Shown one piece after another: positions 14,385 to 18,601 of a DNA stretch of 18,601 nucleotides. Origin of the DNA: Gammaproteobacteria bacterium (GTDB taxonomy: Bacteria; Pseudomonadota; Gammaproteobacteria; QNFN01); NCBI GenBank assembly GCA_003645555.1, contig QNFN01000003.1:1-18601 (forward strand), given 5' to 3'. The position numbers and the translations under genes were made by a program. The stretch's first letter is position 1. Each line of letters starts with the position of its first letter. The notes under the pieces are model-generated. The model was not told where the DNA came from. It did no database searches and saw nothing but the letters and a program-made list of their open reading frames with translations.

Positions 14385-15581
14385 ATGCCAGAATTGACCG
14401 GCGGCCCACTGCAGGGCCTCTATTTCCCGGACTATCCTGACGACACCATCGTCAACCTGATGGCGTCGATTATTGTTGCGCGCGGTGGCCATTCACCGCA
14501 TCGGCCACTCACGAACGCGCCGCCGGACCGGTTGGCCGAGCCGCGTCACCTGATCTGTATTGCTGTCGACGGTCTCGGCGTCGAGCAACTCGATAACTAC
14601 CTGGCCATGCGTCCCGACTCCCCGTTCCTCGGCGTACATGCGCACACTACGCTGAGCACCGTATTTCCCGCGACCACCGCCTCGGCAATCACCACTTTTC
14701 TGACCGGTGCGTCGCCGACCGAGCACGGCATTCTCGGCTGGCATCTCAACCTGCCCGATCTCGGCCTGGTCAGCACGGTGCTTATGTCTCACGTGCGCAC
14801 GGGCAGCGACTTTGCCCCCGAGGCCTTCGATCTCGACGCCTACCTTGCCCTGCCTTCGTATCTGAACAGCATCCCCGAGCCTCGCGCCCAGCTCTCCTAC
14901 GGTGTCATCCCCCACAGCCGCTTCTCACGCACCGGGACTCATTGGGACCGGGTACGGGCCTTTGAAGACCTCGACGGCTTGCATGACGAGGTGGTCGCTG
15001 CCTGCCATGCCGTCAAACGCGGGCTTTCTTATGTCTACTGGCCAGTTCACGATGCCCTCTGTCATGAACACGGCACCCGCGATGCCCACACCATGGAGCA
15101 CCTGGGCCAGATTGATGACGCGTTGGCAACCCTACATCGATCCCTTCATGGGCATGGAGCCCTGTTGATCGTCACCGCCGACCACGGCATCCATGACACG
15201 CCGCAGGAGCAACGTATCGATCTTGCCGCCGTGCCTGGGCTGTACGACTGCCTGGCCACGCTCCCTTGCGGTGACGCCGGTCATGCCAGCTGCTTCGTTC
15301 GTCCCCGACGCGAAACGCGCTTCCTGGAACTGGTCGAACAGCACCTCGGCGAGGCGTGCCACTGCGTCTCAGGCGAGACACTGCTCGAGATGGGCGCCTT
15401 CGGACCCGGTCAACCGCATCCAAAACTCTATGGCAGGGTTGGTGATTACCTGTTGATCGCACGCGACCGACAGGCCTTTGCCGCCCCGGTCGCCGGTGAG
15501 TCGCCGTTGTTCACGCTAGGCAACCACGGCGGCATGAGCATCGAGGAGATGCGGGTCCCACTCTTTGTCGTCGACTGTTGA
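14385..15581 (+). CDS. alkaline phosphatase superfamily protein (nucleotide pyrophosphatase/phosphodiesterase type)
   Basis: The 398-residue protein has the metal-site pattern of type I phosphodiesterase/nucleotide pyrophosphatases: the first Asp in IAVDGLG (about 60), the nucleophile Thr in FPATTASA (about 97), a further Asp and His pair in VHDALCHEHG (about 223-230), DHG in VTADHGIHD (about 265) and a final His in LGNHGG near the C-terminus. No signal peptide is visible, so it is probably cytoplasmic. Substrates of this group range from nucleotides to phosphonates and phospholipid head groups and cannot be predicted here. An extended -10-like TGGTATGCT lies at 14347-14355, about 30 bp before the ATG at 14385, though the -35 is weak. 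It is divergent from the GGDEF-EAL gene and convergent with ycgN. Confidence 0.88.
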   Translation: MPELTGGPLQGLYFPDYPDDTIVNLMASIIVARGGHSPHRPLTNAPPDRLAEPRHLICIAVDGLGVEQLDNYLAMRPDSPFLGVHAHTTLSTVFPATTASAITTFLTGASPTEHGILGWHLNLPDLGLVSTVLMSHVRTGSDFAPEAFDLDAYLALPSYLNSIPEPRAQLSYGVIPHSRFSRTGTHWDRVRAFEDLDGLHDEVVAACHAVKRGLSYVYWPVHDALCHEHGTRDAHTMEHLGQIDDALATLHRSLHGHGALLIVTADHGIHDTPQEQRIDLAAVPGLYDCLATLPCGDAGHASCFVRPRRETRFLELVEQHLGEACHCVSGETLLEMGAFGPGQPHPKLYGRVGDYLLIARDRQAFAAPVAGESPLFTLGNHGGMSIEEMRVPLFVVDC

Positions 15582-15590
15582 TGGAGCATG

Positions 15591-16067
15591 TCAGTCGTTG
15601 TCGTGAATCTGTCCCGGTGTGACCAGGTGCCCCCAGAGATCACCGGCCTCCTCCTCACCCACGCACCAGCCCTGCACCGATTGACCCGCACGATGAACCG
15701 ATTCCTGGTCGCCCGACACCAGCGGGTGCCAGGCAGGTAGCGGTTTGCCCTGGGCGCGTAGCAGGTAGGCGCAAGTGGCCGGTAACCAGTCGATCCCGGG
15801 CAGGGATTTGACGGTCAGCGTCAGGCAGTCGGGGACATGATGGCTGCGGTTGGCATAGTCGCTGCAGCGGCAATGCTCCCGATCGAGCAGGCGGCAAGCG
15901 ACGCTGGTGAAGTGCAGTTCGAGGGTGTCGGCGTCCTCTAGCTTGTGCAGGCAGCATTTACCACAGCCGTCACAGAGCGCTTCCCACTCCGCGCGGGTCA
16001 TCTCGTTCAGGGTTTTGGTTTCCCAAAAAGGGGGCATGGTCGAACGGGTCATTGGTAGGGTCGGCAT
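15591..16067 (-). CDS. ycgN: YcgN-family cysteine cluster protein (UPF0260)
   Basis: The 158-residue protein matches E. coli YcgN along its length: PFWETKTLNEMTRAEWEALC, then CDGCGKCCLHKL, a second Cys set in VACRLLDREHCRCSDY, then DCLTLT, LPATCAYLL and GKPLPAWHPLVSG. The eight or so conserved Cys residues suggest a bound metal or Fe-S cluster, as in the CxxCxxxCC proteins, but no biochemical role is established. ATG 16067 gives an N-terminus like E. coli; ATG 16052 is also possible. Its stop is 9 bp past the stop of the convergent phosphodiesterase-like gene. The upstream side faces the DsrE-like gene, which is divergent with about 70 bp between starts. Confidence 0.94.
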   Translation of the reverse strand: MPTLPMTRSTMPPFWETKTLNEMTRAEWEALCDGCGKCCLHKLEDADTLELHFTSVACRLLDREHCRCSDYANRSHHVPDCLTLTVKSLPGIDWLPATCAYLLRAQGKPLPAWHPLVSGDQESVHRAGQSVQGWCVGEEEAGDLWGHLVTPGQIHDND

Positions 16068-16136
16068 TGTCTCAGGTGATGGTTCACAATGTCAGCAGAT
16101 GGTCCGCCCGAGCATCGAACCTACAAGGAGGCTGCA

Positions 16137-16643
16137 ATGAAGACAATCACAACGGTGGGACACGCATTCGCTGCCGGTTTGCTGTACCTGATTACGCTGG
16201 TGGCGTGGAGTCCGCTGTACGCCGCCGAGGACGACGAAATCGTCAAGGTCGTCTATCACGCCGATTTCGCGGATCCGCGCCGATTCAGTGCAATGCTCTC
16301 CAGTATCCATAACATGGTCACTTACTACGAGGACCAACTCCTCGATTACGATGTACGGGTGGTTTTCAATTCATACGGGATTCGTTTTGTCACCGGCGAC
16401 AGCCTGAAAGACACACCCTTTGCCGCCGATGCGGCCCTTGAAGAGCGCCGTGACAACCTCAAGGGACGCTTGCTCTCCCTGCATGAGGTCGCCGGCGTCA
16501 AGCTCGAGTTGTGCGAGATCACCCGCGTCTCCGTGGGCCTGGATCCTGACAAGCTCTATCCCGAAGTTGCCAGAGTTCCATCAGGCGTAGTGCAGATCGC
16601 TGACCTGCAGCGTCAGGGTTTCAGCTACCTCAAGGTCGAATAA
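16137..16643 (+). CDS. secreted DsrE-like protein
   Basis: The 168-residue protein has a signal peptide (basic MKTITTVGHAF, hydrophobic core about 11-24, cleavage after LYA at 29) and a mature domain that reads like the DsrE/DsrF-like fold: IVKVVYHADFADPRRFSAMLSSIHNM, VRVVFNSYGIRFVTGD, then a segment with one Cys (LELCEITR) and a C-terminal VVQIADLQRQGFSYLKVE. DsrE-like proteins are often sulfur carriers or small-ligand proteins; periplasmic members are poorly characterised. The single Cys sits where DsrE-type proteins often carry their reactive Cys, but that alignment is by eye. Start ATG 16137 has a near-perfect AAGGAGG (16125-16131) 5 nt upstream, so a longer frame to 16089 is rejected. 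Confidence 0.8.
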   Translation: MKTITTVGHAFAAGLLYLITLVAWSPLYAAEDDEIVKVVYHADFADPRRFSAMLSSIHNMVTYYEDQLLDYDVRVVFNSYGIRFVTGDSLKDTPFAADAALEERRDNLKGRLLSLHEVAGVKLELCEITRVSVGLDPDKLYPEVARVPSGVVQIADLQRQGFSYLKVE

Positions 16644-16656
16644 GGGCGCCACCGGG

Positions 16657-16848
16657 TCAGGCGCCAAGCCAGGGGTCCAGCGGTTCCAGGCTGGGAGCGT
16701 CCGTATCACGTGCCCTGCCCTGTTCTCTCAAGGCGGCCAACGTTTGTCGCAGCACGTCCGGATGTGCGATCAGCTGGTCGCGTAATTCGCGCAGAATCTC
16801 GGGGTCATCCTGCAACTGTGTGATCAACGCTTCCATGCTACGGCCCAT
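16657..16848 (-). CDS. small hypothetical protein (63 residues)
   Basis: The frame starts with ATG 16848 behind a GGGAG ribosome site about 8 nt upstream and encodes an acidic, probably helical protein with regular Leu/Ile spacing (LITQLQDDPEILRELRDQLI, then HPDVLRQTLAALREQ), ending in a Pro-rich tail. The repeated DDPEIL and HPDVL units look like a short helical hairpin. No family was recognised. Convergent with the DsrE-like gene, 13 bp apart. Codon third positions are GC-rich, as in neighbouring genes. Confidence 0.55.
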   Translation of the reverse strand: MGRSMEALITQLQDDPEILRELRDQLIAHPDVLRQTLAALREQGRARDTDAPSLEPLDPWLGA

Positions 16849-16999
16849 GGCGTATCTCCCGGTAGGTGATGGAAGAATCCTGGCCCGCCTACGGCACCAG
16901 CCGGCGATGGGCCTGGCCTAAAGCCTTTGAAACGCGAGTGGAAAAGATCGGTTTTGAAGTGAATTTGAAACATACGGTTTGTTACCGGCCCGAGGCCTA

Positions 17000-17215
17000 T
17001 CACGGCCCCGGCTGGTCCAGGCACGCCTGGACTTGCGCTTCACTCAAGGAATAGCTGCGGCTATTCCTTTCCCTCCAGCACGGCGTCCAGTCGCCCCTGT
17101 CCTGCGCCGGCATCCGTGATGCTGGTGCCATAGGCAGGCTCGCCAGGCGCCGCGCTGGTGACTGGACCGAACGCGTCAACCGCCAGACCGGCCGCGCCGG
17201 TGATCCGTTGCGGCT
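17000..17215 (-). pseudogene. possible decayed gene remnant
   Basis: On the minus strand a GC3-rich frame ends LDAVLEGKE at the TAG of 17061-17063. A second readable stretch, YSLSEAQVQACLDQPGP, begins in the next frame at 17053 and ends at TGA 17000-17002. Deleting 10 bases (17054-17063, inside the hairpin) would join them into one frame. There is no start codon with a ribosome site, and the 5' part runs into the tRNA deacylase gene. The product is not recognised, so this is a tentative reading. Confidence 0.25.
17046..17069. repeat. perfect 10-bp hairpin AAGGAATAGC/GCTATTCCTT
   Basis: The stem is perfect with a TGCG loop. Neither side has a real T-run, so a simple intrinsic terminator is doubtful, although it lies downstream of the tRNA deacylase gene. 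Its GGAATAG and CTATTCC halves match the centre of foldback element B (10010-10028). Confidence 0.6.
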
Positions 17216-17227
17216 GGTTGGTTGCCT

Positions 17228-17698
17228 TCAGGCGTGCTGGCTGATGCGACCGTGTTCGGCTGCGCCCATCAGGGCATCGAACTGAGCGCCGTCGACGTGG
17301 ATCAACTCCTCGTGATCGCCTGCCTCGAACCAGATATCACGCTGGCGTATCAGTGCGTCATCGACCACCGTCTCGAGGCCGTAGGCGGTACCACACGGTG
17401 GGATAGCACCGAATTCACAGTCGCCGAACAGCGCTCCCACCTCGGTTTCACTGGCCATTTCGAGCGGCCGCTCGAGCAGCCGGCTGAGTTGTGCCAGATC
17501 GAGGCGGTGGGTGGCAGGGACCACGGCGACCAGGAAATCCTGGCCATCCCGTAGCAGGACACTCTTGGCCAGCCGGTCGCCGGGTATGTGCCCTACCTGG
17601 GCCGTCTCCATGCTTGTGTAGCTGCGCGGATGCACCGTTACATTGTACTCAATATCCTGTTTTTGCAGGAATTTCTCTAGAGTGATCGCGATTGCCAT
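17228..17698 (-). CDS. YbaK/EbsC-type aminoacyl-tRNA deacylase
   Basis: The 156-residue protein belongs to the YbaK/ProX editing-domain superfamily, which hydrolyses mischarged aminoacyl-tRNAs. Visible landmarks are the N-terminal LEKFLQKQDIEYNVTVHPRS region, the conserved Lys in GDRLAKSVLLRDG (the superfamily's catalytic Lys), LVAVVPATHRLDL and the C-terminal GAIPPCGTAYGLETVVD loop with GxxxPxG-like spacing. The start is ATG 17698, with GGAGGAGG 5 nt upstream; an in-frame ATG at 17713 and longer versions are less likely. It lies divergently from lutA, with 105 bp between. Which mischarged tRNA it edits cannot be told. Confidence 0.88.
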   Translation of the reverse strand: MAIAITLEKFLQKQDIEYNVTVHPRSYTSMETAQVGHIPGDRLAKSVLLRDGQDFLVAVVPATHRLDLAQLSRLLERPLEMASETEVGALFGDCEFGAIPPCGTAYGLETVVDDALIRQRDIWFEAGDHEELIHVDGAQFDALMGAAEHGRISQHA

Positions 17699-17803
17699 GG
17701 CGGCCTCCTCCATGTGTACAGCGTGTGTTGAAAGTATAGTTCGTGCGCTGCGCCAGGGGCCGTCGATTGACTCCACGGCGGGTGGCCCGCAAGCTTGCCC
17801 ATT

Positions 17804-18565
17804 ATGAGCGGCGCCCCCCTCCACGTCGGTCTTTTCGTCACCTGCCTGGTCGACTTTTTTCGCCCTACCGTTGGCTTTGCCACGGTCAGTCTGCTTGAGC
17901 GCGCCGGTTGCCGGGTGACGGTCCCGCCCGAACAGACCTGTTGCGGTCAGCCCGTCTTCAGCCAGGGGGCACTCAATGAGGCCAGGGCGATCGCCCGCCA
18001 GGCGATCGAGACCTTCTCCGGCTTCGATTACGTGGTCTTACCGTCAGGTTCCTGCGCGGCGACCATTCGCCGGCACTACCCGGAACTGCTCGCCGATGAC
18101 CCGGTCTGGGCGGCACGTGCGAAACGACTCGCCGAGCAGACATATGAGTTAACGTCATTTATCATGAAATTTCTTCATGATGCTGATATAAAAACAGTAT
18201 TAGATGCCAGTTACGCTTATCATGACAGCTGCTCAGGACTGCGCGAGTTGGGGATACGCGACCAGCCGAGACAACTTCTGGAGCGGGTCGACGGCCTGCG
18301 TGAGACGCCCCTGGAATCACCGGAGGGTTGTTGCGGCTTCGGTGGTGCCTTCTGCATAAAGTACCCGGGCGTCTCGGCGCAGATGGCCGCCGACAAGGTG
18401 CGCCAGATCGATGACAGCGGCGCCGACCTGTTGCTAGGTGGCGACCTCGGCTGCCTGCTCAACCTGGCCGGCACGCTGCACCGGCGCGGGGCCACGAGCG
18501 AGGTGCGCCATGTCGCCGAAAGTCTTGCTGACATGACCGATGCTCCGGGTATTGGCCAGGACTGA
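17804..18565 (+). CDS. lutA: LutA/LldE-type (Fe-S)-binding CCG-domain subunit of lactate oxidation
   Basis: The 253-residue protein has two cysteine-rich CCG domains: VTCLVDFFRP (C14) with QTCCGQP (C46-C47), and HDSCSGLRELG (C143) with EGCCGFGGAFC (C176-C177). This is the pattern of LutA/LldE, the heterodisulfide-reductase-like subunit of the LutABC L-lactate oxidising complex; GlcF of glycolate oxidase is related but longer. The ATG at 17804 is chosen; a TTG three codons upstream is possible. The next frame begins 2 nt after the stop and looks like LutB, supporting a lut operon. Bases about 18137-18232 are much more AT-rich than the rest of the gene, without disrupting the frame. Confidence 0.9.
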   Translation: MSGAPLHVGLFVTCLVDFFRPTVGFATVSLLERAGCRVTVPPEQTCCGQPVFSQGALNEARAIARQAIETFSGFDYVVLPSGSCAATIRRHYPELLADDPVWAARAKRLAEQTYELTSFIMKFLHDADIKTVLDASYAYHDSCSGLRELGIRDQPRQLLERVDGLRETPLESPEGCCGFGGAFCIKYPGVSAQMAADKVRQIDDSGADLLLGGDLGCLLNLAGTLHRRGATSEVRHVAESLADMTDAPGIGQD

Positions 18566-18567
18566 AC

Positions 18568-18601
18568 GTGCAGCCCACCTGCCACGCGTTTCCTGCCAAC
18601 G
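18568..18601 (+). CDS. start of probable lutB/lldF (partial, runs off the window)
   Basis: GTG at 18568 opens a frame reading VQPTCHAFPAN, which resembles the T-S-H-x-F start of LutB/LldF iron-sulfur proteins. It begins 2 nt after the lutA stop codon, as expected in a lutAB operon. Only 11 codons are visible. Confidence 0.45.
   Translation, partial: MQPTCHAFPAN

Larger units (their letters stand above)
16849..17227. other. 379-bp stretch without an intact gene, with several inverted repeats
   Basis: Three structures are visible. GCCTACGGCACCAGC at 16887-16901 recurs inverted at 17122-17136 with one mismatch. GTCCAGGC, AC, GCCTGGAC forms a perfect 8-bp-arm palindrome at 17015-17032. AAGGAATAGC, TGCG, GCTATTCCTT forms a perfect 10-bp hairpin at 17046-17069. 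The segment about 16920-16985 is clearly more AT-rich than its surroundings. Frames here are short and none has start, ribosome site and family match together. Confidence 0.5.

Noticed and set aside
16824..17054. Short frames on both strands across the AT-rich island (about 62-66 codons)
   Set aside because: Both overlap each other and known structures, lack ribosome sites and resemble no family; treated as part of the structured region.
1..18601. CRISPR arrays, tRNA or rRNA genes, transposases, prophage genes
   Set aside because: No regularly spaced direct repeats, no cloverleaf with conserved tRNA T-loop sequence, and no transposase or phage motifs were found in either strand.

Overview
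The window looks like chromosomal DNA of a GC-rich gammaproteobacterium. RNase T (rnt) is essentially a gammaproteobacterial enzyme, and PyrC, Grx4, Fe-SOD and YcgN all read like their enterobacterial or pseudomonad counterparts. An N-acetylglutaminylglutamine-type amidotransferase, a DsrE-like periplasmic protein and a haem-motif c-di-GMP protein would suit an environmental, possibly sulfur-oxidising (Chromatiales-like) lineage. That placement is inference.

Layout: (1) 52-1407, minus: a sigma54-dependent PAS/AAA+/Fis regulator. (2) 1741-3440, plus: pyrC and rnt, overlapping by 4 bp. (3) 3444-5639, minus: an amidotransferase of the asparagine synthetase family followed by the monothiol glutaredoxin grxD. 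(4) 5821-6405, plus: sodB, divergent from the amidotransferase. (5) 6726-9941, plus: argD and argF (arginine synthesis), then an FbpC-like ABC ATPase. (6) 10140-10724, minus: a SAM methyltransferase, divergent from a membrane-anchored HExxH protein (10850-11650). (7) 11651-14230, minus: a TTG-started membrane GGDEF-EAL protein with a periplasmic CxxCH motif. (8) 14385-15581, plus: an alkaline-phosphatase-superfamily hydrolase, then ycgN (minus), a secreted DsrE-like protein (plus) and a 63-residue hypothetical protein (minus). (9) 16849-17227: a structured region without an intact gene. (10) A YbaK-type tRNA deacylase (minus), divergent from lutA (plus), with lutB probably starting at the right edge.

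The most notable content is a set of short foldback elements without a transposase. Family A has two 159-bp copies (1575-1733 and 6395-6553, opposite orientation, 147/159 identical), each with 12-bp terminal inverted repeats, a central palindrome and a perfect 4-bp target duplication (TTAA, CTTG). Family B (9942-10098, 157 bp) lies between two CTAG sequences, has different ends, but shares a central motif with family A. A 22-bp end-to-end remnant of A directly abuts B. The elements sit at gene borders: one lies in the pyrC leader and brings an SD-like AGAGG, one supplies a new stop codon to sodB, and one touches the stop codon of the ABC ATPase gene. Removing one copy plus one duplication rebuilds a clean sodB 3' end. 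The 4-bp duplications and GG-starting ends suggest mobilisation in trans by an IS5-type transposase; this is inference.

Other points are the probable c-type haem in the c-di-GMP protein, a metzincin-like membrane protease with no obvious family name, and an amidotransferase whose usual pathway partners are absent from the window. Most of the remaining sequence is ordinary housekeeping. No tRNA, rRNA, CRISPR array or transposase gene was seen.
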